Positions 8,553 to 16,366 of a stretch of 64,000 bases of DNA are shown here, piece after piece. Made by a program: the position numbers and the translations under genes. The stretch covers positions 62,001 through 126,000 of the forward strand of contig JAFQEE010000042.1 in the NCBI GenBank assembly GCA_017399175.1, given 5' to 3'. The notes beneath the pieces are model-generated. The model searched no databases. It saw only the letters and a program-made list of their open reading frames with translations, and was not told where the DNA came from. Source of the stretch: Clostridia bacterium. GTDB lineage: Bacteria > Bacillota > Clostridia > Oscillospirales > Acutalibacteraceae. The first letter of the stretch is position 1, and each line of letters starts with the position of its first letter.

Positions 8553-8617
8553 GTTATTGTAAAATACTGAAAACAAAGTTATCATTGTTATGTTGCTACA
8601 ATAAATATTATAGGTGA
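8542..8617. promoter_or_regulatory. 20-bp inverted repeat covering the -10 box and the ribosome site
   Basis: Left arm 8542-8561 (TCACCTATAATGTTATTGTA) and right arm 8597-8617, whose complement differs only by a small insertion in the middle. The left arm contains the TATAAT box and the right arm contains the AGGTGA ribosome site of the gene at 8623. It can act as paired operators or, if transcribed in full, as an RBS-hiding hairpin. Confidence 0.6.
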
Positions 8618-8622
8618 TTTTT

Positions 8623-9720
8623 ATGACAATTTACTTTGGAGAAAATATAAAAAAACTGCGTAAGGAAAAGGAACTTACGCAAGAATCTCTCGCAAATATT
8701 TTAGGAGTATCGTTCCAGACAATCAGCAAATGGGAAAGGGGAGAAACATATCCCGATATAACATTTTTGCCTGTTATTGCAAGATTTTTTGATACTTCTA
8801 TCGATGATTTGCTCGGTGTTAATAAATCAAGAGAAGAAGAACAAATAAACGAGTATCTTAAACTTTATGAAGATATGAAGTTAAAAGATTTAACTTTGAC
8901 TTATAATAAATATCAAATTGCAATTAAAGAATTCCCAAATGATTTTCGCATTTTAATTCGATATATGGAACTTTTGTACGATGTTAAAGGTTTTGTACAA
9001 GGTGAATATAAAGACATTTCAAAAGAGATTGCGTCTATTTATGAAAAGATACAGAATCATTGTACAGATGACAATATAAGAATACGCTCAAAAGTAATTA
9101 TGATTTCTCATTTATTGACATTATATCATTGTGTTCCAAACGAAGAGGGTAATTACCGTGTATATAAAGAGTATCTTAATCACGCAGAAGAAATAGTAAA
9201 TACTTTGCCTTTAATTAATGATACAAAAGAATTAATGCTGATGAGTTTGGCATTTGATACAGAAAACTATAATACAACGCATAGAAATGCTATTGAAGAA
9301 TTGTTATTTATTTTGCAAGATACATTATTTGGATATAGCTTTAATTATAAACCTGAAAAAAGACTTGAGATTTTTAAATATATACAAGGACTCATTAACT
9401 TGATATTTGACGACGGAAATTTTGGTAAGAATTGTGTTAACAGACTTTATAATTACGGACATATTGGTCATTTGTATCATCAAATCGGTGATGATGAAAA
9501 TGCTTTAAAATATCTTAAAATTGCTGCTGAATATGCAAAGGAACTTGATGAAAATCCCGATATTTCGGAAAAATCAATGAGACATTATAATTTCGGACCA
9601 ATATACCGTGAAACTAATTTATCTCAATTTATGAAAATTGTTATGACGGAACATTATCCATTGTCCGATGAATTCAAATCAAAACCTGAGTTTAAAGAAA
9701 TAATAAAAATATTAGAATAA
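8623..9720 (+). CDS. XRE-family regulator, paralogue of the preceding gene
   Basis: 365 residues. The N-terminal helix-turn-helix (about 5-60) matches its neighbour almost residue for residue (MTIYFGENIKKLRKEKELTQ opening), while the helical C-terminal domain has diverged, consistent with tandem duplication and new signal specificity. ATG 8623 is preferred over an upstream in-frame GTG at 8614 because the GTG lies inside the AGGTGA ribosome site and the chosen ATG aligns with the paralogue's start. Ligand and targets are unknown. Confidence 0.85.
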   Translation: MTIYFGENIKKLRKEKELTQESLANILGVSFQTISKWERGETYPDITFLPVIARFFDTSIDDLLGVNKSREEEQINEYLKLYEDMKLKDLTLTYNKYQIAIKEFPNDFRILIRYMELLYDVKGFVQGEYKDISKEIASIYEKIQNHCTDDNIRIRSKVIMISHLLTLYHCVPNEEGNYRVYKEYLNHAEEIVNTLPLINDTKELMLMSLAFDTENYNTTHRNAIEELLFILQDTLFGYSFNYKPEKRLEIFKYIQGLINLIFDDGNFGKNCVNRLYNYGHIGHLYHQIGDDENALKYLKIAAEYAKELDENPDISEKSMRHYNFGPIYRETNLSQFMKIVMTEHYPLSDEFKSKPEFKEIIKILE

Positions 9721-9721
9721 C

Positions 9722-9747
9722 GGTAGGGCGGGGTCTTGACCCCGCCG
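9722..9747. repeat. TGTAGGG-type intergenic palindrome, copy 2
   Basis: GGTAGGGCGGGGTCTTGACC continuing to CCGCC: perfect 9-bp arms GGCGGGGTC/GACCCCGCC with a TT loop, directly after the second XRE stop. GC-rich against an AT-rich background, as for REP/MITE-like dispersed elements. Confidence 0.6.
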
Positions 9748-9767
9748 ATATCAAGATATATATAAAA

Positions 9768-9791
9768 GAGGCTTGATAGCCTCTTTTTCTA
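9768..9791. terminator. Terminator between the convergent XRE gene and dehydratase-type operon
   Basis: AGAGGCT-TGAT-AGCCTCT followed by TTTT; A-rich on the other side, so it may work both ways. Confidence 0.8.
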
Positions 9792-9798
9792 TGTTTAT

Positions 9799-10494
9799 TC
9801 ACTTTTTAATATTTTTCAAATGCAACTCTTTAAGTCCGTCAACTTCGTCGCAGATTTCTTTAAGATTACAGGTTGAACAATCAAACATAACATTGTCAAA
9901 AATGTGATTTAATGCCGATGTTGTCTGACTGATTTTCTTTGCAACAGAATTTAATTTTTCAAAATCATTAAAATCTGTCACAAAGTATAATTCAGCACTT
10001 TTTACATAAGGGAACTTAAGATATTCTTTTAAAAGTGCATTACCGTAATCGGAGAATGTAACACCTGATTTGATAGCCTTTTTACTTACCCTTATTTGCT
10101 CACGCATACTGAGTGTAGATGCTCTTGTCATAAATCCGTCAACGGATAAATGATATCTTAACGCTTCTAATTCCTTGATTTTATTGAATGTATCCTGCTC
10201 ATCAGGGAAATCTTCAACCTCTATAAAAACAAACTTACCAAAAGGGGAGTCAGTTTTAATTTCATTTAAGTCATTTCCCTGCAAAAACACAGAATTTGAG
10301 AATGTCATATCACTTGAAACTGCAAGTGTGCTGACACATGGTTTCTGACTTCCGCCAAGTTCAAATGCAGTATCAAATAAGAAGATTACAGAGTTTTTAT
10401 TACTTACATTTAATGAGTTTTTGCTTTCGGGAAGTATTATAGAATGATTTAAACTGCTTTTTATTTCATTGATAAGGTTATTATATAATCTCAT
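9799..10494 (-). CDS. Conserved protein of the CooC/dehydratase operon, with C-terminal Cys motif
   Basis: 231 residues, no signal peptide or membrane span. I cannot assign the family with certainty. The C-terminus has CSTCNLKEICDEVDGLKELH, a CxxCxxxxxC cluster that could bind a metal or iron-sulfur centre, and the middle has a predicted alpha/beta fold (FVFIEVEDFPDEQDT). My impression is of a relative of CO dehydrogenase/acetyl-CoA synthase-associated proteins, which would suit the CooC gene in the same operon, but this is recall and not shown. Its ATG overlaps the preceding stop by one base. Confidence 0.6.
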   Translation of the reverse strand: MRLYNNLINEIKSSLNHSIILPESKNSLNVSNKNSVIFLFDTAFELGGSQKPCVSTLAVSSDMTFSNSVFLQGNDLNEIKTDSPFGKFVFIEVEDFPDEQDTFNKIKELEALRYHLSVDGFMTRASTLSMREQIRVSKKAIKSGVTFSDYGNALLKEYLKFPYVKSAELYFVTDFNDFEKLNSVAKKISQTTSALNHIFDNVMFDCSTCNLKEICDEVDGLKELHLKNIKK

Positions 10495-10649
10495 TATAAT
10501 TTCTTATCTCTTTTCATTTTGTCATAGTGTTTCTGCAACCAATCATAAATAACTCTCACAAGTTTCATATCGAGGTTAAACCAATAAATTGCAAAAGTTA
10601 CAAGGAAAAGTGCAAGAATAACACCGAGAATTATAAATAAAACTTCCAT
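10494..10649 (-). CDS. Small single-span membrane protein
   Basis: 50 residues: hydrophobic span at about 3-22 (LFIILGVILALFLVTFAIYW), then a basic cytoplasmic tail ending KMKRDKKL. ATG 10649 has GGAG 7 nt upstream (GGAGAACTAAT) and lies directly after the activase stop; the next gene overlaps it by one base. Its place inside a tightly packed operon implies it is translated. It may tether the complex to the membrane. No homologue recognised. Confidence 0.7.
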   Translation of the reverse strand: MEVLFIILGVILALFLVTFAIYWFNLDMKLVRVIYDWLQKHYDKMKRDKKL

Positions 10650-10650
10650 A

Positions 10651-11451
10651 TTAGTTCTCCTTTGCAAGTCCCTTCTGACGAGCGTATTCAGCAGCACCCA
10701 AAGCACCCATAAGCTGTGGGTCAGTCTTTAACTCAACAACTTTGATTTTAAGCACTTTCTCAATTGCCTTTTTAAGACCGTCATTTTTAGCGCAACCACC
10801 TGTAAGTGTGATGCTGTCAACTGCACCAGCTTTTTTAGCCATAACAAAACAACGCTTTGCTACTGCCAACTGAATACCCGCTGCGATTTCGTCCATTGGT
10901 TTGCCTTCACCGACAAGTGAAATAACTTCTGATTCAGCAAAAACTGTACACTGTGCGGTAATCGGAATAGTGTTCTTTGCATTAAGTGAGAGCTTTGAAA
11001 ATTCAGGTAATGTCATTTCAAACGCATTAGCCATAGCCTCATAGAATCGACCAGTACCTGCAGCGCATTTATCGTTCATGGCAAAGTTTTTAACAGTACC
11101 GTCTGTGTCAATGGAAATACCTTTAACGTCCTGACCACCGATGTCGATAATTGCCTTAACTTCAGGGTTTGTAACATGTACACCCATAGCGTGACAACTT
11201 ATTTCAGATATGTTTTCATCAGCAAAAGGAACTTTATTTCTACCATAGCCGGTACCAATAAGATATGTAAGTTCCTTTGCTGAGTTAAGTCCTTCAACCT
11301 GAGAAACTGCGTCATCAAGAGCAATTTCTGCACTCTGTACAGGATTAATTTTACTTCTGTTTGTAACATTAGCAACCATATTGCCGTTTTCATCAAGAAT
11401 AACACATTTAGTGTAGGTAGAACCTACATCGCATCCACCAAAGTATCTCAT
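10651..11451 (-). CDS. CoA-dehydratase activase (HgdC/BadF-type ATPase)
   Basis: 266 residues of the ASKHA fold. GGCDVGSTYTK (residues 5-15) is the phosphate-binding loop, with DIGGQDVKGI at 103-112 and TGGCAKN near 217. Cys129 (NDKCAAGTGRF) and Cys168 (TAQCTVFAESEV) are the two cysteines that, one pair per homodimer, hold a single 4Fe-4S cluster between subunits. The family uses ATP hydrolysis to fire one low-potential electron into a partner dehydratase or reductase. The partners should be the two gene products encoded immediately upstream. Confidence 0.92.
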   Translation of the reverse strand: MRYFGGCDVGSTYTKCVILDENGNMVANVTNRSKINPVQSAEIALDDAVSQVEGLNSAKELTYLIGTGYGRNKVPFADENISEISCHAMGVHVTNPEVKAIIDIGGQDVKGISIDTDGTVKNFAMNDKCAAGTGRFYEAMANAFEMTLPEFSKLSLNAKNTIPITAQCTVFAESEVISLVGEGKPMDEIAAGIQLAVAKRCFVMAKKAGAVDSITLTGGCAKNDGLKKAIEKVLKIKVVELKTDPQLMGALGAAEYARQKGLAKEN

Positions 11452-11469
11452 ATTATTATCTCCTTTATA

Positions 11470-12999
11470 TTACCAAGCAAGGTCGTCTTCAAAATCTACA
11501 AGAGAAGCATCAAGTGGCTCTTCTTGTAAAACTGTCTGCATATATTTGTTTACCTGGTCACGCATTTCGCGTCTTGAAATTGTGCGTGGGTCCATAAGGT
11601 CTTGTTTAACCCAGATAAAGTTCACATTTCTTTCTCTTGCCTGGTCATCAAAAATACCTGTAAGACCGTCCATACCTTTACAAGAAATCTGGTCATACAT
11701 AATAACTGTATCAGCATTATATTCATCAACAATTCGCCAGAGTTCGTCAACAACGTTCTTGTAACCGCCTTTTGTATGCTTTCTCATAATTGAACGCTGA
11801 TATGTTTTAGCAAGGTCTTTAAGTGCCTGTTCTTTATCTTCAGTATTAATTTCAAGATATGAAATCATTGTTTCCATATCCATAACAACATTGATACCCC
11901 AACAGTTTTCAAGCCAGTTTGCAAAACTTGTGTAGTAGTTGGCAGGGCAACTCCATACAACGGCTCTGTGTCGCATTTCTTTTGAAACAGGAGTTTTCTT
12001 TTCATAGGCTTTCATCATAATCTTGTTAACTTTTTTGTCAACTTTAAGGAATCTCTCATTTGAACCACCTGAAAGATTAAAATAGAAGATTCTGTATAGC
12101 CAGAAACAAGCACCTGTCATCTGCGGATATTCAGTTCTGTTAATGTCCCATTTCTGCAATTCGTATTCAAGTTGTTCATTGTACTGTTTCATTCTATTGA
12201 AGAATGCGTCCCAGTCAAATTTTTCACCTGTCTGTTTTTCTATGAATTCAATAAGTGCCTTTATTTCATCAACACCATATTCCTGAACATCTTCACCATT
12301 ATAACGAAGCGGAATACCAAAGAAATGAGTAGGTAACTGTAATCTTCTGTCAAGGAATGATGAGTTCATAATTGAACCGTCACAAGGCATATTTGTACCA
12401 ATCATACAACAACCCATTTTTGGATAATCGTCTTCAATAGCAACACCTGCTTCAGCACTTGGAAGGGGACAGACATCAGCAGGAACACCAAAACTTTCAG
12501 TTACTTCAAGATAAGGTGGTGTAATCTGTTGGTCAACCATTGAAGATAAGAAAATCGGTAAAGTCTGTAACGGTACAGGTATAAGATTTGGAAAACCTGT
12601 AAAAACTTCGTTTGGAACAATTTCATCCATCATAACAATTCTCTTTGAAAGCTTGTTATTTGGATTGATTTTTTCATCAGCACGCAATGATAAGTTAATT
12701 AAATCTGTTGTGTGCTTAACAATCATATTGTAATGAAGATGTGCCATTCTAAGTTGTGGCCCACGAAGACCTGCAACATGTCTGTCAATAAATGAAGGAG
12801 CAGAGAGATAAGATGCCATCCAACGGTATCTCCATATACCTTTGACTGTTGATACAGGAGCCTTGAGAACCATTTTAATCATATCTTTCCATGTGACAAG
12901 CCAACGATAATAGTCATACATTGTGTCTTTAAAGCCACGCCATTCACGATGTTTCAATATGGCAGTATGTTCTTTATAAAGTTTACCGTAATTATCCAT
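11470..12999 (-). CDS. 2-hydroxyacyl-CoA dehydratase/benzoyl-CoA reductase-type subunit, large
   Basis: 509 residues, longer than usual family subunits (about 380-430) because of an N-terminal extension of roughly 100 residues with many aromatic and basic residues (RWLVTWKDMIKMVLKAPVS). Candidate cluster ligands are Cys177 (PADVCPLP), Cys197/198 and Cys206 (GTNMPCDG), plus later SCPANYY and QISCKGMDG. In this family, cluster-bearing subunits perform radical dehydrations or difficult reductions after activation. It overlaps the smaller subunit gene by 8 bp. Substrate unknown; no CoA-transferase gene is adjacent, which is odd for a fermentative dehydratase. Confidence 0.82.
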   Translation of the reverse strand: MDNYGKLYKEHTAILKHREWRGFKDTMYDYYRWLVTWKDMIKMVLKAPVSTVKGIWRYRWMASYLSAPSFIDRHVAGLRGPQLRMAHLHYNMIVKHTTDLINLSLRADEKINPNNKLSKRIVMMDEIVPNEVFTGFPNLIPVPLQTLPIFLSSMVDQQITPPYLEVTESFGVPADVCPLPSAEAGVAIEDDYPKMGCCMIGTNMPCDGSIMNSSFLDRRLQLPTHFFGIPLRYNGEDVQEYGVDEIKALIEFIEKQTGEKFDWDAFFNRMKQYNEQLEYELQKWDINRTEYPQMTGACFWLYRIFYFNLSGGSNERFLKVDKKVNKIMMKAYEKKTPVSKEMRHRAVVWSCPANYYTSFANWLENCWGINVVMDMETMISYLEINTEDKEQALKDLAKTYQRSIMRKHTKGGYKNVVDELWRIVDEYNADTVIMYDQISCKGMDGLTGIFDDQARERNVNFIWVKQDLMDPRTISRREMRDQVNKYMQTVLQEEPLDASLVDFEDDLAW

Positions 13000-14197
13000 T
13001 TTCTCTCATCTCCTTTGCTTTTTGTATTTTTTTTATTTCAAGACTTTCAACAAAAGCCTGAACTCGAGTTCGGAGCTGTCCCGAAGCAGATGCTGTGTAT
13101 TGGCGGTCAACAGCAGCAGTAGGAACACCATAGTCACCACTCATTACATATGATGCCAATGCACGCTCATAACCCCAATATTCACAGAATTTAAGTTGTT
13201 CATACATAACGCCGTCAGCATTGTATTCGTTAACAAGATGTTTTACATAATCGCGTCTTTCCTGAACCTTTTCGTGACTCATATATCTTGGACACTGACT
13301 TGTTTTCATATAATGAAGTGCAATTTGTGTAAGAACATCATCTTTGTCATTTAGAATGATTTCTTCACGACCTGGAAGCGAACCAAAACAGAATCTGTCA
13401 GCAACAACTAATGCACCGCTGTCTTCAATTAGTTTTGTAAAATCAGGGTCATCCATTTCAGAACCAACAACTACAATTTTTGCCCTGTAATTCTTTTTTG
13501 CATCGGGTTCTCTTGTCTTTAATTCTTTAGCAGTTTCGCGAAGTTTATCAAGAATTAAGTATTTAGGACAACAATATGTTGCAAGGCAAAGAATATGAAA
13601 TTCATATCCTGTAATTCTTGGGTTTTCTTCTTTTCTGTATTCGCCGATTTCGGTAATAAGACGACAGATTTCGTTGTGTTCTTCTACAGCCTTTCGTAAA
13701 GCCTCGTCACTTGTGTCAATTCCATATACTTCATTAAGTTTATCAAGAACTTTTACTCTTAATTGATTTGTATAGTGTTTAATTGTGTGATTTTCAATTT
13801 TGAAAGGGGAGTCAACGAAAGTTACAAAGAACTTGTCGTTAGGAACAAGGTTAAGCAATTCAAAATGCTCATAACAACGGTTCATTTCCGAGCAAGTTTC
13901 AGCGCCGATAAGAGCAGAAAGAAAGTTGTAACCACCCTCAATGCCTCTTTCAAGTAAAGCCTTTGAATAACCACAAAGGAACGAGCTCATATAATATGTA
14001 GCAATATCCATTGACCCTGTTCTTGGTGCACGAAGTCTTACTGAAAAACAGTTGTCAAGATTGAGTATAACCTCAGGAATATGATAACAGGTATATGCAA
14101 TAGCAAGCTTGCCATCGTTTGTTGCCTGTTTAACAAGGTCGTTATTTGCTTCTTGCAACAAATTTTCAAAATAAATTAAATGCTTTAAATCTTTCAT
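12992..14197 (-). CDS. 2-hydroxyacyl-CoA dehydratase/benzoyl-CoA reductase-type subunit, small
   Basis: 401 residues, the normal size of HgdB/BcrB-like subunits. Family-like landmarks: TCYHIPEVIL (Cys37), IGAETCSEMNRC (Cys102, Cys108), SQCPRYM, QLKFCEYWGYE and the closing DRQY...GQLRTRVQAFVESLE, which corresponds to the usual D-(x)n-GQ-xTR-xxAFxE end. The cysteines are suited to a 4Fe-4S or double-cubane cluster. Its ATG follows the cooC stop directly (TAAATG). It probably pairs with the large subunit encoded next. Confidence 0.85.
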   Translation of the reverse strand: MKDLKHLIYFENLLQEANNDLVKQATNDGKLAIAYTCYHIPEVILNLDNCFSVRLRAPRTGSMDIATYYMSSFLCGYSKALLERGIEGGYNFLSALIGAETCSEMNRCYEHFELLNLVPNDKFFVTFVDSPFKIENHTIKHYTNQLRVKVLDKLNEVYGIDTSDEALRKAVEEHNEICRLITEIGEYRKEENPRITGYEFHILCLATYCCPKYLILDKLRETAKELKTREPDAKKNYRAKIVVVGSEMDDPDFTKLIEDSGALVVADRFCFGSLPGREEIILNDKDDVLTQIALHYMKTSQCPRYMSHEKVQERRDYVKHLVNEYNADGVMYEQLKFCEYWGYERALASYVMSGDYGVPTAAVDRQYTASASGQLRTRVQAFVESLEIKKIQKAKEMRENG

Positions 14198-14962
14198 TTA
14201 TATTACCCCAATTTCATTAAGTGCTTTCTTAACACCTTTCACAACATTTGATTCATTAGGAAGATTAAAAATGTTTTCACCTTTGATATCAAACATTGAT
14301 AAGTTCTTATCATCCTCAATATAACTTAAAACAGTAATACCGTTTGTGTCAATGTAATCTTTAAGGCTTTCATCTGCCATTCGATTAACAATAACACCAA
14401 TTTTTTCATACATTACAAGTTCGTCGGCAACAGATTTTATTGTGTTTATAACCTGACAACCTTTTTTACTTGGGTCGGTAATAAGAAGAAGGTGAGTGAC
14501 CTTTTCCATTACTCTACGATTAATCTGTTCAATTCCTGCTTCACCATCAATTACAACATAATCAAATTCGTTTGATAGAATTGAAATAACTTCTTTTAAG
14601 TATGAATTAATTTTACAGTAACATCCCGCAGTTTCGGGACGGCCTACCGCAATAAATGAGTATCCGTCAGTTTCAAAGAGTGCATCAAAAATTCTGTATT
14701 TAGCTTCACCTAAAAGCTCAATAGCAGTTCTTGTGTCACCTTCGTCAACTGAAGCGATAATTTCTTTTCTTATATCATCAATTGTAAGTTTAACATCAAT
14801 TCCAAGTGCAGTTGAAAGTCCGACAGCAGGGTCAGCATCAATGGCTAATATTTTCTTGTCAGGATATTTTTCAACAAGACATCTGACGATTGTTGCTGAC
14901 AGAGAGGTTTTACCAACTCCGCCTTTACCTGCAACTGCAATAATAGTTGCTTTTCTTTCCAT
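14198..14962 (-). CDS. cooC: CooC-type nickel-insertion ATPase (MinD/ParA family)
   Basis: 254 residues. Deviant Walker A AGKGGVGKTS (residues 11-20), DADPAVGLS at 42-50, and Cys114-Tyr-Cys116 in GRPETAGCYCKINSY. The CxC pair is the Ni-binding motif that marks CooC within the MinD/ParA group, where an ATP-driven dimer delivers nickel to carbon monoxide dehydrogenase. No CO dehydrogenase catalytic gene (CooS/CdhA) lies in this window, so its client here is open: either the dehydratase-type subunits, the 9799-10494 product or an enzyme elsewhere. Confidence 0.85.
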   Translation of the reverse strand: MERKATIIAVAGKGGVGKTSLSATIVRCLVEKYPDKKILAIDADPAVGLSTALGIDVKLTIDDIRKEIIASVDEGDTRTAIELLGEAKYRIFDALFETDGYSFIAVGRPETAGCYCKINSYLKEVISILSNEFDYVVIDGEAGIEQINRRVMEKVTHLLLITDPSKKGCQVINTIKSVADELVMYEKIGVIVNRMADESLKDYIDTNGITVLSYIEDDKNLSMFDIKGENIFNLPNESNVVKGVKKALNEIGVI

Positions 14963-14972
14963 TTCTATTACC

Positions 14973-15623
14973 TCATTTAATTGCTATAGGCATATTCCAT
15001 TTGAATGTCATAGCAAGAATTCTTAATATAAATGTAACTGCAAATCCGATAATAAGAGCAAGTCCATCATTAATGTTAATAACATTGCCGTAAATATGTA
15101 GAAGATAATATACAGATGAACCTGCTAATGCAGCAATTGCATAAATACGCTTAACTAAAACAAATGGTGTATAGTTTGTGAGGATATCTCTTAACATACC
15201 GCCACAAATACCTGTAAGCAATCCGCAAGTTATACAGATAAGAGCGTCATCTGTATGCCCGTGTTCAAATGCCACCTTAACGCCCATAACAGCAAAAATT
15301 CCAAGACCTAATGCGTCAAATACATCGTTAATATGCTCAATTTTTTGTTCATTTTCAAGATAAGTGTGACTGAATTTTCTTGCAAAAAGAAAAACAATAA
15401 CAGCCACAACAGCAGAAATTAATATGTAAGATTTCATACTGAAAAAAACGGGAGGTGAGAAACTTAAAACAACATCACGGGTAAGTCCTCCGCCAAGAGT
15501 TGTGATAATAGCAAGAAGAATCACTCCAAAAAGGTCAGTTTTTCTTCTGATAGCAACCATAGCGCCTGAAATGGAAAACGCAATAACACCGATTATCTCA
15601 AGAAAAGTTGAAAAAACTTCCAT
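14973..15623 (-). CDS. TRIC-type cation channel family protein (UPF0126/YadS)
   Basis: 216 residues with seven hydrophobic segments and the two glycine-rich half-repeats TTLGGGLTRDV (about 41-51) and GLLTGICGGMLRDIL (about 134-148), the signature of prokaryotic TRIC/UPF0126 proteins. Structural work on relatives shows trimeric K+-type channels. It is the first gene of the operon, 10 bp before cooC, so either it is functionally linked or it simply shares the promoter. Confidence 0.85.
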   Translation of the reverse strand: MEVFSTFLEIIGVIAFSISGAMVAIRRKTDLFGVILLAIITTLGGGLTRDVVLSFSPPVFFSMKSYILISAVVAVIVFLFARKFSHTYLENEQKIEHINDVFDALGLGIFAVMGVKVAFEHGHTDDALICITCGLLTGICGGMLRDILTNYTPFVLVKRIYAIAALAGSSVYYLLHIYGNVININDGLALIIGFAVTFILRILAMTFKWNMPIAIK

Positions 15624-15717
15624 AAATCATACCCTCATTTTACTTTTGACATAATTTTACATATATCGTTATAATTTTAACACAGAACACATTAATAGTA
15701 AAGTGTTTAATAAATAA

Positions 15718-15752
15718 TAAAAGCCACAAATTTCAACAATTTGCAGCTTTTT
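15718..15752 (-). terminator. Terminator of bofA
   Basis: Arms AAAGC(C)ACAAATT and AATTTG(C)AGCTTT with a mismatch, followed on the minus strand by TTTTTATTATT. Confidence 0.65.
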
Positions 15753-15763
15753 CTTGTAGTTGC

Positions 15764-16027
15764 TTATATCATAAGTCCATCACACAATAACATCATTATA
15801 ACTCCCGATAATCCTCCAATTGATGACACACCGATTGTCCATCCATTTACAGGAATATGAATTGCTATGTACTGACCTAAAAGATTAACAGCAAACAGTC
15901 CACATATACCCTGTAATATGTTTAAAAACATAGTCGTAAAAAACCGTTTAGTTTTAATAATTGTAATTAAAATCGTAAGAGTATATATAACAAATATTAT
16001 TCCTAAAAATATTTTTGCAGATTGCAT
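15764..16027 (-). CDS. bofA: BofA-family protein (pro-sigma-K processing inhibitor type)
   Basis: 87 residues, three hydrophobic spans. NILQGICGLFAVNLLGQYI (about 36-54) and the terminal IGVSSIGGLSGVIMMLLCDG match the BofA pattern of NxxxG...NLLG followed by GxxGV. In Bacillus, BofA holds the SpoIVFB protease inactive in the mother-cell membrane around the forespore. AAGGAGG lies 7 nt before ATG 16027. Alone in its transcription unit. It supports an endospore-forming host. Confidence 0.85.
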   Translation of the reverse strand: MQSAKIFLGIIFVIYTLTILITIIKTKRFFTTMFLNILQGICGLFAVNLLGQYIAIHIPVNGWTIGVSSIGGLSGVIMMLLCDGLMI

Positions 16028-16125
16028 TTTATTTCCTCCTTATCTTGTATAATTTTTATTATTTTTCAGTTTAAAATATTCCTTATACGAATATAATTTT
16101 ATGACTATGATTTTGGAGGAATATT

Positions 16126-16299
16126 ATGTGTGAAACAAAAATGACATTTGAACAATACTGCACTTTTTTGGGAAGAAATATTATTTTAGAAGAAATAATT
16201 ACACCAGATGGAAAAAGAACAGTGATATGTACGAATACAAAATGTATGAATAGTGAGAAAGGCTGTAAAAACAAATTAAGAGTATTGACCGAAGAATAA
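16126..16299 (+). CDS. Small cysteine-containing protein, 57 aa
   Basis: A short open frame starting MCETKMTFEQYC with a good ribosome site (TTGGAGG, 7 nt before ATG 16126) and ending at TAA 16297-16299. Cysteines at 2, 12, 35, 40 and 47; the last three (VICTNTKCMNSEKGCKNKL) could form a small metal site. Charged, no membrane span. Function unknown, not recognised. Confidence 0.6.
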   Translation: MCETKMTFEQYCTFLGRNIILEEIITPDGKRTVICTNTKCMNSEKGCKNKLRVLTEE

Positions 16300-16366
16300 T
16301 TTTTATGTATAATATATCAAAATAAAACTTTAAGCTTATTTTTAATATATATTTGTCGGTGAAATT

